DNA of 64,000 nucleotides from Neobacillus notoginsengisoli (lineage in GTDB: Bacteria; Bacillota; Bacilli; Bacillales; Cytobacillaceae). The position numbers and the translations under genes were made by a program. A model generated the notes under the pieces. That model searched no databases. It was not told the DNA's origin and saw only the letters and a list, made by a program, of their open reading frames with translations. Position 1 is the first letter of the stretch. Each line of letters starts with the position of its first letter. Shown here piece after piece: positions 1-8,282 of the stretch. The DNA lies in assembly GCF_003515685.1 (NCBI RefSeq), contig NZ_QWEG01000012.1, forward strand, positions 1-64,000, written 5' to 3'.

Positions 1-254
1 ATTAATGGCCGCTCCTCACCGCTAACTTTGCTTTTTCTAGATGCAACATGAACGGTATGAATGTCCTGGCTGTCGGGAAAAGGATAGTTTTGCAAAGTGA
101 CTTCTTCCTTTCCCTCATTAATTTGAATATATATTTCTCCCCTTGCCTTAAAGCCGGCTGCCTCACAAACTAAATGTTGTAGAAAAAGCCGCGGTTTTTC
201 TGGTTTGCCTTTTTTGGACACTGTATATACTTTAGTCAATCTCAGATTCATCAT
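1..254 (-). CDS. Partial gene, N-terminal 84 residues of an unknown protein
   Basis: The reading frame is open from an ATG at 254 to the left edge, so only the N-terminus (MMNLRLTKVYTVSKKG...) is present. A GGAGG lies 5 bases before this ATG and 8 bases before a second in-frame ATG at 251, so either could be the start. The visible part is rich in Lys and Arg and has no clear motif. It sits 24 bases downstream of the next gene and is probably co-transcribed with it. From memory, some plasmid or phage cytosine methyltransferases have a similar N-terminus, but this piece has no catalytic motif, so the function is left open. Confidence 0.7.
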   Translation of the reverse strand, partial: MMNLRLTKVYTVSKKGKPEKPRLFLQHLVCEAAGFKARGEIYIQINEGKEEVTLQNYPFPDSQDIHTVHVASRKSKVSGEERPL

Positions 255-278
255 GAGTTCCTCCTATTTTTTCGACCT

Positions 279-1013
279 TCAAGCGGAAAGGTGAATAGTC
301 CTTGTATAGCCGCCATCATCATTGTAAATATCGAACAATAGATCTCCGGTATAACGAAGTCGGACAAATCCCTTTGTTTTGATATATAGGTGGTTGCTAC
401 CTTCAATCAGGAGCTCGTCATCGTGAATTTCGATGTTCGTTATCCTTGCCGGGTAAGAAATGATTTCATTGAAAAAATCATTATGGCAACGTACCTGAAC
501 CCCATAGGTGTTACCGATAATGGCATTAATTTGTTCATCATGGGTTAATTTCTCAAAATTGGTTATCTTCTTAACCTTCCGTACAGTTCCTGGTTCAATG
601 AAGTTAGGTGACAGATCAAAGGTTACGACACTATCCTCCGTTATAAATTGTTTGGCATGATTGTTCCGATAAACGCTTCGGTCATAATTAAAGGACAGAA
701 GGTCATTCTGTTTTATCACCAGATTCAAGTCGCCAATCATGCTTGCATAGCTCATGAGTTTTTTGTTTTTGACTGAACCTATTCCGCTTATTGGTGGAAA
801 GGATGATTTAAAGATGGACTTAAAGGATATTTCTCCAGCTTGGAAAGGTAAGCAAAACTCCTGGTACTGGTCTTTACCTTTAACTAGAAAGAACTGGCCA
901 CTGAGTGAATCCAGTAACTCTAGCATCCTCCAACTTTCAAAAATAACTTTTTCTCCCCGGGCCGCCGCTATTTCTGTTGGTTTTGATGTAACATCGAAAA
1001 TTGATAGTTGCAT
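279..1013 (-). CDS. Unknown protein with an N-terminal beta-clamp-binding motif (QLSIF)
   Basis: A 244-residue protein. The ATG at 1013 is chosen because GGAGG lies 6 bases upstream; extending the frame further upstream runs through a hairpin. Residues 2-6 are QLSIF, a close match to the bacterial sliding-clamp-binding consensus QL(S/D)LF, at the extreme N-terminus where such peptides are accessible. The rest is predicted to be mainly beta strand with no recognised domain and no transmembrane segment. The plasmid carries its own dnaN at 53.2-54.4 kb, so recruitment to a clamp is a reasonable inference, but the activity recruited is unknown. Confidence 0.8.
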   Translation of the reverse strand: MQLSIFDVTSKPTEIAAARGEKVIFESWRMLELLDSLSGQFFLVKGKDQYQEFCLPFQAGEISFKSIFKSSFPPISGIGSVKNKKLMSYASMIGDLNLVIKQNDLLSFNYDRSVYRNNHAKQFITEDSVVTFDLSPNFIEPGTVRKVKKITNFEKLTHDEQINAIIGNTYGVQVRCHNDFFNEIISYPARITNIEIHDDELLIEGSNHLYIKTKGFVRLRYTGDLLFDIYNDDGGYTRTIHLSA

Positions 1014-1040
1014 GTTATTCCTCCGCATTTTATTTTTGGT

Positions 1041-1080
1041 AAAAGAAAAGCAAGGCACCTTTACGGCCGCCCTGCTTTTA
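1041..1080 (-). terminator. Terminator-like hairpin directly before the QLSIF gene
   Basis: On the minus strand, AAAAGCAGGG pairs with CCTTGCTTTT around a G/C-rich middle and is followed by TCTTTT. It lies between the stop of the upstream gene (1098) and the ribosome site of the gene starting at 1013. It can act either as a terminator of the upstream gene or as an attenuator of the downstream one. Confidence 0.55.
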
Positions 1081-1097
1081 GACACTTAATATAATTT

Positions 1098-1379
1098 TCA
1101 ATTCAGTTCCTCTTGATAAAATCCTCGGCGCTTTGCCGCGAAATAAAAAGGTTCTAATTGTTCCAATGCTTCCCCATATGGTTCGATAATTAGAAAAGGG
1201 GAAAATTTATTTTCTGCACTAATTAATCGCTCCATAGAATCCACAAACCTTTGAATGGAAGATGGAATAATTAAATGAGATGCAGCACAAAGTGTTTCCT
1301 CAATCACCTGTGTGTTTTTAATATCAGACCAATAAATATCAATAAGCTGATGTATTGTATTTTTAGTGCTTTCATACAT
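1098..1379 (-). CDS. Unknown 93-residue protein
   Basis: A small, mostly alpha-helical protein whose start overlaps the 3' end of the nucleotidyltransferase gene by 8 bases, so the two are probably translationally coupled. No HEPN R-x(4-6)-H motif is visible, which argues against a classic MNT-HEPN toxin-antitoxin pair. No signal peptide, membrane segment or cysteine cluster is present. The function is not recognised. Confidence 0.7.
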   Translation of the reverse strand: MYESTKNTIHQLIDIYWSDIKNTQVIEETLCAASHLIIPSSIQRFVDSMERLISAENKFSPFLIIEPYGEALEQLEPFYFAAKRRGFYQEELN

Positions 1380-1878
1380 GGCAGCTTTCCCCTGCCATTA
1401 CCAAATCCTCATAGAACGCACCATTACAAATAGGGCAGCCACCAACAAATTTTTTATTAATGATAACCGGTCGTGACCATTCACTTTTATTAGTAACTTC
1501 ATTACAACCACAACACTTTACCTTTGCATTTGTAGCTACCGTTTCCTCACTATTAAAAAGAATATAATACTCCTTTTCAAAATTGATTTGATTACCTTTA
1601 TCAAGGCTGTAGGGAATAAAATCCACTTTAATTTCATCAAAGAACAGTGGTTCTTCCATGAGGCCGTTAAAGCAGTCATCTTCCCTTAAATCCCCCTTGT
1701 AGGCAATGGCAATATCTAGATCACTGTTTTCATTAAACCTGCCATTTAGCCGGCTGCCTACCATACAAATAATAGTTGGCTTAAATCTGCCTTTTTCCAA
1801 GGTATTTAAAAAACATTCAATATGGTTTAGTGCAGCTTCCCTAATATCGTTTAAGGTAACTGCCGGAAATACTTCCAT
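1372..1878 (-). CDS. Nucleotidyltransferase-domain protein with C-terminal zinc ribbon
   Basis: A 168-residue protein. The region GSRLNGRFNENSDLDIAI (about residues 41-58) is the Pol-beta-type nucleotidyltransferase signature: Gly-Ser, then a Ser-Asp-x-Asp metal-binding pair. A third acidic residue probably lies in the KVDFIP segment. The C-terminal third holds CCGC and CPIC pairs, which should form a zinc ribbon. The ATG at 1878 follows AAGGTGG at good spacing; a GTG three codons upstream is less well placed. Substrate unknown: such MNT-like enzymes transfer nucleotides to proteins, tRNA or small molecules. It overlaps the 93-residue downstream gene. Confidence 0.8.
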   Translation of the reverse strand: MEVFPAVTLNDIREAALNHIECFLNTLEKGRFKPTIICMVGSRLNGRFNENSDLDIAIAYKGDLREDDCFNGLMEEPLFFDEIKVDFIPYSLDKGNQINFEKEYYILFNSEETVATNAKVKCCGCNEVTNKSEWSRPVIINKKFVGGCPICNGAFYEDLVMAGESCHV

Positions 1879-1904
1879 TTTCCCCACCTTCTATTCCTCC
1901 TTAT

Positions 1905-1940
1905 TAAAAAGAGAAAGCTGCTCAGTTATAAGTCAGCTTC
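1905..1940 (-). terminator. Terminator-like hairpin before the nucleotidyltransferase gene
   Basis: On the minus strand GAAGCTGAC...CAGCTTTC forms a stem followed by TCTTTTTAATAAGGAGG, so the U-tract runs almost into the ribosome site of the next gene. It also lies just after the stop of the upstream 60-residue gene. This layout recurs through the window. Confidence 0.6.
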
Positions 1941-1954
1941 CCCTATAATTTGAT

Positions 1955-2137
1955 TTATTCTTCCTGGCAGCTAAGACAAAGTGAAAAGCCCAACATGTTC
2001 TTTCCATCGTCATTATCGATTACTGTAAGGCTAGAGCGGTTACAGCGTTCACAATGACAATCCGATAAGAACTGGTCCTTAGATAGCTGAACCAAATTAT
2101 TGGTCTGCTTAACTTTTAGCAATTCCGCAATAGTCAT
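1955..2137 (-). CDS. Small Cys-rich (zinc-finger) protein
   Basis: Sixty residues with two CxxC pairs (CERC and CLSC) plus another Cys and His near the first pair, consistent with one structural zinc site. AGGGGGAAAATAAAA precedes the ATG. It lies between the LPD1 protein and the nucleotidyltransferase in the same direction. Several small zinc-knuckle proteins occur in this plasmid (also at 5592 and 15496). Function unknown; it may bind nucleic acid or protein. Confidence 0.75.
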   Translation of the reverse strand: MTIAELLKVKQTNNLVQLSKDQFLSDCHCERCNRSSLTVIDNDDGKNMLGFSLCLSCQEE

Positions 2138-2150
2138 TTTTATTTTCCCC

Positions 2151-4001
2151 CTACAGCAGATTTTCTTCTTTTATAAACTCAAAAATCTGCTCGAATTTTT
2201 TATTAATGGCTTCACGCTCTTCATCCATTGGAAAAGCCAGTCCATCCCTGGTACCTGCTACAAGGTAATCTGATCTTCTGCCGGCAGCCTTCAACTTATC
2301 CTGTATAAAGGATTCGAAGGCTCGGGCGGAAAGTTCTAAATTGGCGGACCAATAACGACCTACCTTGTTTTTGTCCAGGGCAATAGCTGCTTGATAGTAA
2401 TTGGACATATTTGAAGGATAAGGGATACGTTCAACCCGCTCTCCTGTCTGTTCCTCATGGTACCAAGCAATTGCTTGAGCAAAAGACTTAATATCTCTTT
2501 CGGTTTTCTTCTTCAATTTCTCGATATCCTTTTCGGTAACATAGGAAAGAGAAGAATAATAACGGATCTGAGATTCAAGGTTTGCGCTCGCATCTTTGAC
2601 TTTCTCTTCCATGGCTTTGAAGAGGTCACCGCCATGACGTTTATAAACCATTTTAAATTGAGTTCCTCTCCATCTTTCACCCGGCTTGTTGGTATTCTCG
2701 TAATACCCAATGCTGTTTCCGCTCTTAATTACGTCGATTAATTCAGCAAACAACAGTTGAAGGAACGAATCAATGTGATTACCAAGTGTATCCGGTTCTG
2801 AAGCAAATCCGCGTTTTCCGTTTTTTGAGTTATGGCTAAGGTTATATAGTCTTGAGTCTAGAGCATGGAACCACTCGTGTCCTAAGACCCCCAAGCACCC
2901 TTTCTCTTTTGTCATGTTGATGACATTAGAAATCGGTTCGAAATGGGCTAAAGCACTGCCACCTCTGCCGCGGGCACCATAAGCCATAGCAAGTGTTCCT
3001 CCGAGGGATACAGCCTTATAGTCAACTCCTAAAAGCTCAGCCAAATCCATCATTGCTTCTGATGAACGGAGAAGATGCTCCATGCCTTTTTCATCCCCCA
3101 TATAATGGCCAAATTCCACACCGCGAAAGTCAAAGAACATTACTAAATCCTCTGGCTTTTCGATAGGACTCTGTGCCCCTCCTATACGATCTGGACGGTC
3201 AGGCAGATTCCTTTCCCATACCGGCTTTCGTGTAGAGGGTTGCTTTTTCTTCTTTTTGGAAAGCAATTCTTCCCAGGTCGTAACCTTTAAGGCATTTGTT
3301 AAGGTGCTCGTATAACTGGCTTTATTTCTAAAGAAGTTAATGAATTTCTCACCCAAGCTCCTTAACCCAATTTCTTGTGCCTTTTTAGTATCGTTAAGTG
3401 TTTTCTTTGTCCATAAAGCTTTATTGTATTTTTGTTTCCACTCTTCCGAACCTTTCTCAAGACAACCAAGTTCTGTTTTGAGAGTTTCAAAAGTATTTTC
3501 ATAATAAGCCAGGTTAGTCCGTTCATTTCGGAGTAAACCAGCTATTTCATTTATCAAGGTATAAAACTCATCCAACGTTTTCACTGGCTCCATTAGAGCT
3601 AGGAGATGTTGCGCAGCCTTCATAAATTTTAGCCGGCCATCTTTAGAATCATCAGCAGGACTAGCATCAATACGCTGAATCAAAAGCTGTTTTGCTCTGG
3701 CTACAGCTGGTTCAACCTCATTTTCTCTTTCTTGTTCAAGAGAAAAACCCTTGAAGAGATTGTTTTTTGTAACGACTTCAACCGCCAAAGCGCTGCTGAA
3801 GCTTTCAATCTCTTCCAAAAGCGAAGCAGAATTGTTTTCTTCAAAGGCTTTTCTTAATGCGGCCATATCCTTTCTGGCCCCGCCAATTTTTTCTCCCACA
3901 TCATAGGCAATCTTATTAGATGCCTGTTGCTCGGTTCTAATATCTAATTCTTCATTTTCTTCAGATGCCACTTGGAACAATGATAATTGACTAGTATCCA
4001 T
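2151..4001 (-). CDS. LPD1-type polyvalent protein with HEXXH motif and clamp-binding QLSLF
   Basis: A 616-residue protein. ATG 4001 has GGAGG 8 bases upstream; a longer frame to 4082 runs through a hairpin. The N-terminus contains QLSLF at residues 5-9, an exact sliding-clamp-binding consensus. Residues about 1-280 are helical and charged. Around residues 295-390 is a segment matching the large polyvalent protein-associated domain LPD1 (FRGVEFGHYMGD, LSLGGTLAMAYGARGRGG, then GHEWFHALD). The HEWFH sequence is a zinc-metalloprotease-like HEXXH motif. LPD1 proteins are typical of phages and conjugative elements and are thought to be delivered or to act during element establishment. Peptidase activity is inferred from the motif only. 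Confidence 0.85.
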   Translation of the reverse strand: MDTSQLSLFQVASEENEELDIRTEQQASNKIAYDVGEKIGGARKDMAALRKAFEENNSASLLEEIESFSSALAVEVVTKNNLFKGFSLEQERENEVEPAVARAKQLLIQRIDASPADDSKDGRLKFMKAAQHLLALMEPVKTLDEFYTLINEIAGLLRNERTNLAYYENTFETLKTELGCLEKGSEEWKQKYNKALWTKKTLNDTKKAQEIGLRSLGEKFINFFRNKASYTSTLTNALKVTTWEELLSKKKKKQPSTRKPVWERNLPDRPDRIGGAQSPIEKPEDLVMFFDFRGVEFGHYMGDEKGMEHLLRSSEAMMDLAELLGVDYKAVSLGGTLAMAYGARGRGGSALAHFEPISNVINMTKEKGCLGVLGHEWFHALDSRLYNLSHNSKNGKRGFASEPDTLGNHIDSFLQLLFAELIDVIKSGNSIGYYENTNKPGERWRGTQFKMVYKRHGGDLFKAMEEKVKDASANLESQIRYYSSLSYVTEKDIEKLKKKTERDIKSFAQAIAWYHEEQTGERVERIPYPSNMSNYYQAAIALDKNKVGRYWSANLELSARAFESFIQDKLKAAGRRSDYLVAGTRDGLAFPMDEEREAINKKFEQIFEFIKEENLL

Positions 4002-4029
4002 CTCTTTGACCTCCACAATGGTTTTTAAT

Positions 4030-4068
4030 AAAAAAAGAGACAAAGAAGATAGTTCTTCCTTGCCCCTC
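4030..4068 (-). terminator. Leader terminator before the LPD1 protein gene
   Basis: On the minus strand GAGGGGCAAGGAAGA pairs with TCTTCTTTGTCTC and is followed by seven T residues, then GGAGG about 21 bases later. The stem is 12-13 bp with one mismatch. The nearest upstream gene stops at 4135, so it could also end that gene. Confidence 0.65.
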
Positions 4069-4134
4069 GTTATGTTCAGCATCCTTCATTCAAAACCGGA
4101 AGATACTGACCATCCTTTTTAATTTTCTTTACCC

Positions 4135-5211
4135 CTATACCAGTTTTAAGATTCTACCTGTTGGGCAGATTACTTTTACGGAAACTTCCCTCTTGGTTTT
4201 AATCTTGGTTATAGTAGTGACACTACCATTATCATGAGTTTTCTTTTCCTCACTTGGAATTTTCTTTACCAATTCCAGGCCTTGGACTAAATGATAATTT
4301 TCGCCTTCTCCAATTTCACCGTTTACTGCGCCCGAAGCTAATAGAAGGGCAAGCTGTCCAACATTCAAAGGAAGAATTGGATCACCGCCAATTTCAAGCT
4401 GTCGTGGTTTAGAGCGGTTCATAAACGCTTGAAATCCCTTGCTGTTCCGAATGCCTTCTGAGAAATCGGATTTGTGGGCAAGCTTCGTGTAGAATGTCCT
4501 TAATTCCTCTATACCTGGGGGAACACTCCACTTTTTTCCCGCAGTAACAAATTTGTCGATAGGAGTAACTTTCGAAAATACAAATTCATCGGACTCCATA
4601 TTAACCAGGAAATCAAAAAGCTTTTGATTAAACTCTTTATGCTTTCCGGATTTTTTGTTTCCAATGAAAATGCACTGACGAAAATCTTCGTAATCCTCAT
4701 CGGAGAAACGCATCATGCCGACATTATAGAAATGGGTGGCCAAGAACCTAGCGATCCGCTTATCAGCAAACCTATAAGAAGGAATGACATATATGATTAA
4801 TCCCTTCTCTTTTAGATAGCGGGTATTACGGGCAAGCTCGGTCCATTCTTTACGGTCAGCTGACTCATCGTCCATACCTTTCATCGTGAAATCATACGGT
4901 GGATTTAGGTAGAGTAAAGACACAGCATCATTTTGAATTACCATTGATTCAATTGGTGCATTAAGACAATGGCTCAATAGCTGTTTTGCTTTTTCTGCCC
5001 TGGCTTTGTCCAACTCAACCCCATATGTGGAGATACTACAATCCTCTAGATTGAACCGAGATGAAAGTTGATGCAAAATCTCACCTTCACCACAAGTTGG
5101 ATCAAGCCATACACCGCTGCCTTCCACTTCCAGTATGTTTGTTAAATATTCTCCCTGACGATCCGGTGTCGCGAAAAAGCCCGCTCTTATTTTATTGCCA
5201 ACATGACTCAT
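4135..5211 (-). CDS. DNA adenine-type methyltransferase (NPPY)
   Basis: A 358-residue protein. DPTCGEG (residues 37-43) is the AdoMet-binding motif I of N6-adenine methyltransferases and NPPYDF (103-108) is the catalytic motif IV, giving the gamma-class order. The remainder includes a conserved-looking region for target recognition, with no restriction-enzyme domain. Its start is 2 bases from the stop of the upstream 103-residue gene, so the two are coupled. A solitary plasmid methyltransferase could protect against host restriction on transfer, or mark plasmid DNA for replication. The recognition sequence cannot be deduced. Confidence 0.85.
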   Translation of the reverse strand: MSHVGNKIRAGFFATPDRQGEYLTNILEVEGSGVWLDPTCGEGEILHQLSSRFNLEDCSISTYGVELDKARAEKAKQLLSHCLNAPIESMVIQNDAVSLLYLNPPYDFTMKGMDDESADRKEWTELARNTRYLKEKGLIIYVIPSYRFADKRIARFLATHFYNVGMMRFSDEDYEDFRQCIFIGNKKSGKHKEFNQKLFDFLVNMESDEFVFSKVTPIDKFVTAGKKWSVPPGIEELRTFYTKLAHKSDFSEGIRNSKGFQAFMNRSKPRQLEIGGDPILPLNVGQLALLLASGAVNGEIGEGENYHLVQGLELVKKIPSEEKKTHDNGSVTTITKIKTKREVSVKVICPTGRILKLV

Positions 5212-5212
5212 A

Positions 5213-5524
5213 TTAAATGATTCCTCCTAAAAGATTGGTTTTGGTTTGAGCCCAGCTCCTATAGTTACGTTTATCAAGAAATTCTTCATAAGGGTCTTGA
5301 AACGTATCTAGTAAACTAATAAGCTCTCGAAATAGCTCTTCTGGAATGGCGGCCTTCTTAAAATAATTTTTAAGATGCGTAAGTGCCACTACCTTAAACA
5401 TCTTATCTTCATCATCGTAGGCCCCCTGAATAGCTAAATAAGCCAGAAATGGGAGGCTTTCTTTGGCTCTATCCAAGAAGGGTTGAACAGCTTCCCTGTC
5501 TTCGTAGCAGTGCGGTAGCCCCAT
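5213..5524 (-). CDS. Unknown 103-residue protein
   Basis: A soluble, helical protein starting MGLPHCYEDREAV. The ATG at 5524 is preceded by AAAGGGG at good spacing. A longer frame back to 5611 overlaps the next gene and passes through a hairpin, so it was rejected. It ends 2 bases before the methyltransferase start. No known motif is visible. Confidence 0.7.
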   Translation of the reverse strand: MGLPHCYEDREAVQPFLDRAKESLPFLAYLAIQGAYDDEDKMFKVVALTHLKNYFKKAAIPEELFRELISLLDTFQDPYEEFLDKRNYRSWAQTKTNLLGGII

Positions 5525-5544
5525 TGGAAATCCCCTTTCATAAT

Positions 5545-5571
5545 AAAAATGAGAGGTAAATATGACCTCTC
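5545..5571 (-). terminator. Terminator-like hairpin between coupled genes
   Basis: On the minus strand GAGAGGTCATATTTACCTCTC is a 7-9 bp stem followed by ATTTTTATT, and the ribosome site AAAGGGG follows within 12 bases. It sits inside what otherwise looks like one operon. Confidence 0.6.
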
Positions 5572-5591
5572 TTTTAGTTCCATTTAATTTC

Positions 5592-6050
5592 TTAGTTAGC
5601 AACCTTCCCATAAATATCGATGCCTAGTAAGATCAAGTCTTTTCGGAATGGATGTTTAGGTAAACAGTTTTCACAAATATCTTCCTCCACGAAATCCTTC
5701 TTATTAACCAAGGAATCATGATATTGTTTATTGCAAATTGTGCAAGAAGCAATTTGTTCATCAGAATAAACTTCAATACGGGTATTTAACAACTGGCAAA
5801 TAGCCTCCAGTGAATCATCTTCCGTAATGCCAATTTCAGTCAGTTTAGCAACTTCCTCGTCTGAAAGATCTTCATAAGAATCAGTATGAATATACATTTG
5901 CAAGTGCCCGTCATCCTCATTTTCTTGAAGCATAGGGTTGAAATCGAGCACTTCACAAATTTTCTCTTCCAAAACTTCACGTAAGTCACATGCTGTTCCC
6001 CTGAAAGCAATAGAGCCATCTTTTAATAGTACGCTATAAGTCGTTTCCAT
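5592..6050 (-). CDS. Unknown acidic protein with two CxxC pairs
   Basis: A 152-residue, strongly acidic protein starting METTYSVLLKDGS. Near the C-terminus CTIC and CENC form a likely zinc-binding site. GGAGGAGAC precedes the ATG. It follows ssb, separated from it by a terminator-like hairpin. Acidic small plasmid proteins can be DNA mimics or anti-restriction factors, but nothing in the sequence proves that here. Confidence 0.7.
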   Translation of the reverse strand: METTYSVLLKDGSIAFRGTACDLREVLEEKICEVLDFNPMLQENEDDGHLQMYIHTDSYEDLSDEEVAKLTEIGITEDDSLEAICQLLNTRIEVYSDEQIASCTICNKQYHDSLVNKKDFVEEDICENCLPKHPFRKDLILLGIDIYGKVAN

Positions 6051-6080
6051 TTTGTCTCCTCCAATATTTGAGATTTAATT

Positions 6081-6113
6081 AAAAAGAAAAAGCGCCCACA
6101 AGTGTGAACGCTT
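6081..6113 (-). terminator. Hairpin between ssb and the next gene
   Basis: On the minus strand AAGCGTTCACACTTGTGGGCGCTT followed by TTTCTTTTTAATT. It terminates ssb, or attenuates transcription into the 152-residue gene, whose ribosome site lies about 20 bases further on. Confidence 0.65.
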
Positions 6114-6125
6114 CGGTTTCCCCTA

Positions 6126-6530
6126 TTAGAATGGCCAATCATCTGTCGGAGTGCCGCCAGAGAAAGGGTCATAATTGTTATTATTATTGCTGTTGTTATC
6201 TTCGTTGTTAGATGGATTGTTCCTGTTGTCCAAGAAACGTACTTCGTCAGCAATGACTTCCATAGTAAAGTTTCTCTTACCATCTCTTTCAAAAGAACTA
6301 GTCCTTAGAAATCCAGTAACAGAAACAAGACTTCCCTTGCCAAGATACTTTTTACAATTCTCAGCAAGCTTGTTGAAAACCTTCACCTGGATAAAGTCAG
6401 CTTCCCTTTCCCTCTTTTGATTCAAATACTTCCGTTGAACCGCAATGGTGAAAAGACCGACTTTATTTTCGTCTCCTTTAAGATCACCCATTTGTTTTGT
6501 AAGTCGCCCAACTAAATTCAAAGAATTCAT
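6126..6530 (-). CDS. ssb: Single-stranded DNA-binding protein
   Basis: A 134-residue protein beginning MNSLNLVGRLTKQ with the OB-fold pattern of bacterial SSB (F-T-I-A-V-Q-R, then a later V-T-G-F-L segment), an Asn-rich flexible linker and the acidic tip DDWPF. The tip differs from the usual DD(I/L)PF at one position but should still recruit repair partners. It coats single-stranded DNA during replication and conjugation; plasmids often carry their own copy for establishment in a new host. It is shorter than chromosomal SSB (about 165-175 residues) because of the short linker. Confidence 0.95.
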   Translation of the reverse strand: MNSLNLVGRLTKQMGDLKGDENKVGLFTIAVQRKYLNQKREREADFIQVKVFNKLAENCKKYLGKGSLVSVTGFLRTSSFERDGKRNFTMEVIADEVRFLDNRNNPSNNEDNNSNNNNNYDPFSGGTPTDDWPF

Positions 6531-6619
6531 TATACATACTCCTCGTCTTTATTGTTTTGTGTTTACCTGATTTAGCCCAATCTGGTGCTTTCTTTGTTCA
6601 CAACATTGCTGAACAAAAA

Positions 6620-7261
6620 CTATAGATGCCCCAATTCTTTTATTGATCTGAATCTGCCGCTTCCGATAATAATATGATCGAGCAAGTCAATACCCATTAA
6701 TTTTCCAACTTCAGCTAAACGCTTAGAAATCTCAATGTCCTCCCTAGAAGGAGTAGGGTCACCACTTGGATGCTGATGAGCCACGATAATTGAGGCAGCA
6801 CTTAGTTTTAAAGCTTCGCGAAAAACGTCACGAGGATGAACTATGCTGGCATTTAGAGTTCCTTTAAAGATTGTCTTTCTACCAATAACAACATTCTTGG
6901 TGTTTAAAAAAACAACTTCAAATTGTTCTTGGTCTAGAATAGACATATCTGAAAATAATCTCGCGGCATCCTCTGGACTACGAATAGTGTACTTGTTTTC
7001 AATTTTGTACTTATTCATTAGCCCGGCTAAACCAAGAGATGCAAGAATGCGATTAGCAGCGCTTTCTCCAACTCCTTCATATTGGAGTAACTCTTCTTTA
7101 GATAAAGAAGAGAGCCCTTTTACTCCCAATGAAGCAAGTTGTCCAGTAATGGATGGATTTGCTTTTGATCCGATTAATACTGCCAACAAGTTCTGTAGGG
7201 AAGTATTTTCGGTACCATAAAATAATAGTTCTTCTTTTGCAATAGCGAAATGTTTGTTCAT
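6620..7261 (-). CDS. radC: RadC-like JAMM protein
   Basis: A 213-residue protein. It has an N-terminal helix-hairpin-helix-like region (LLQYEGVGESAANRILASLG, about residues 61-80) and a C-terminal JAMM domain with HQHPSGDPTPSREDI, matching H-x-H-x7-S-x2-D. RadC/UPF0758 proteins are common on phages and conjugative elements. Their biochemical role is unsettled: DNA repair was first proposed but is doubted, and a DNA-processing or anti-defence role has been suggested. It lies upstream of ssb. The upstream untranslated region has an AAAAAACTTTAAG...GGTTGTTGTA stretch that also occurs before the gene starting at 55460. Confidence 0.9.
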   Translation of the reverse strand: MNKHFAIAKEELLFYGTENTSLQNLLAVLIGSKANPSITGQLASLGVKGLSSLSKEELLQYEGVGESAANRILASLGLAGLMNKYKIENKYTIRSPEDAARLFSDMSILDQEQFEVVFLNTKNVVIGRKTIFKGTLNASIVHPRDVFREALKLSAASIIVAHQHPSGDPTPSREDIEISKRLAEVGKLMGIDLLDHIIIGSGRFRSIKELGHL

Positions 7262-7309
7262 AGTTTCTACAACAACCTTTCGTAAAGTCTCTTAAAGTTT
7301 TTTGTTTTT

Positions 7310-7657
7310 CTATGCTTCCAGGTCAAAAAAATAGTTTAGAAGTGAAGATTTCGCACGTTTGAAGATAGAAGGTTGAGCATTATAATTAGTGCTCATGTGA
7401 TATGTTTTTTCACCCTTAAATCTCCACATGACTGTTTCACCGGTTGCATTTTCTACAGCTGCAACGAATGTTAATACTTCCCGAGTAGCAGAATTTCTGT
7501 CAAAAGACTTGGCGCGATAAATGCGACGCTCCCCTTCTTTTAGCAAGATTTCTGCGGTTACGCGGTACTTTTGATTAGAGGTTAATACCTGAAATTGCCT
7601 ACGACAATTATCAATTACATCCTCTTTTGTTCCTAATAACTGCGACATTGTAGCCAT
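7310..7657 (-). CDS. Unknown 115-residue protein
   Basis: A basic, soluble protein beginning MATMSQLLGTKEDVID. It has no recognised domain. It is the first gene after a well-formed promoter and terminator-bearing leader (7697-7869), so its expression, and perhaps that of radC and ssb downstream, should depend on that leader. Confidence 0.7.
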   Translation of the reverse strand: MATMSQLLGTKEDVIDNCRRQFQVLTSNQKYRVTAEILLKEGERRIYRAKSFDRNSATREVLTFVAAVENATGETVMWRFKGEKTYHMSTNYNAQPSIFKRAKSSLLNYFFDLEA

Positions 7658-7696
7658 TACATTTCCACCCTTCTGGATTTTTTTTTATTAGAACGC

Positions 7697-7835
7697 AAAA
7701 AAGCGCCCTCCAGAACGGACTTTAATTGACACATAAAAATGTGTTTAAAGTCAGTCCCAAAGGACGCTGCGTTTAATAACTTAGCCCGCAAACCTAATAG
7801 GTTGCCAGAAAAACAAAAAATAAAAACAAGGTATG
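7697..7835 (-). promoter_or_regulatory. Structured 5' leader ending in an intrinsic terminator (leader family 1, copy A)
   Basis: Read on the minus strand: a U-rich tract (7810-7831), a short hairpin with arms AACCT/AGGTT (7791-7803), a GCGGG linker (7785-7789), an AAAC box (7771-7774), CTTTGG eight bases further on, and a long hairpin with an ATTTTTATG apex ending in a six-T tract (7697-7702). The ribosome site of the 115-residue gene follows within about 30 bases. The same order of parts is seen at 15700, 21519, 55515 and 57505. Confidence 0.75.
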
Positions 7836-7840
7836 CATTA

Positions 7841-7869
7841 AGTCTACTATTAATTGGCTTAATACGCAA
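7841..7869 (-). promoter_or_regulatory. Sigma-A-type promoter for leader A
   Basis: TTGCGT (7864-7869), 17 bases, TAGACT (7841-7846) on the minus strand. Its position relative to the leader matches that of the promoter of leader B (15836-15864). Confidence 0.55.
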
Positions 7870-7920
7870 TAATATTTATCATTCAATTAGACACTTCTAC
7901 TAGATTAAAAATCTTTTGAT

Positions 7921-8208
7921 TTAATTAGCTGGCACTAAGAAATTTTCTTCAATTGCTTTTCGTAATATTTCCATTCCCTCCGGACTAACGACTACTTTTC
8001 CATTAGCTAGGGCATAGTTTGAATCAGTAATTTGTCCTGTAACAATACAAACATGGTCCGGTTTGTATTTGCGAAGAATAATTTTATTGTCATCTTTAAA
8101 TATCTCTAAAGAATCACCCACCGCTATCTCTAAAGACCTTCTTAGTTCAACGGGAATAACGACTCTCCCTAAATCATCTACTTTTCTAACTATTCCAGTA
8201 CTCTTCAT
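7921..8208 (-). CDS. abrB: AbrB-family transition-state regulator
   Basis: A 95-residue protein starting MKSTGIVRKVDDLGRVVIP, the N-terminal swapped-hairpin DNA-binding domain that is nearly invariant in AbrB/Abh, followed by the multimerisation domain ending EENFLVPAN. ATG 8208 is preceded by GGGAGG. Chromosomal AbrB represses stationary-phase genes, and plasmid copies can couple conjugation or other plasmid functions to growth phase. It lies between leader A and the YeiB-like gene. Sequence alone cannot tell it from Abh. Confidence 0.92.
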   Translation of the reverse strand: MKSTGIVRKVDDLGRVVIPVELRRSLEIAVGDSLEIFKDDNKIILRKYKPDHVCIVTGQITDSNYALANGKVVVSPEGMEILRKAIEENFLVPAN

Positions 8209-8282
8209 TTTAATCCTCCCAAAATATGAACTGCAAATTATTATATAGCATTTTTGGGGGAATCTGAAATAGTTCAAACAAT

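Noticed and set aside
754-1089. Plus-strand frame of 111 residues opposite the QLSIF gene
   Set aside because: It has no ribosome site and overlaps a well-supported minus-strand gene and hairpin; it is a shadow frame.
1372-1379. MNT-HEPN toxin-antitoxin pair at 1.1-1.9 kb
   Set aside because: The 93-residue partner lacks the HEPN R-x(4-6)-H motif, although the genes overlap.
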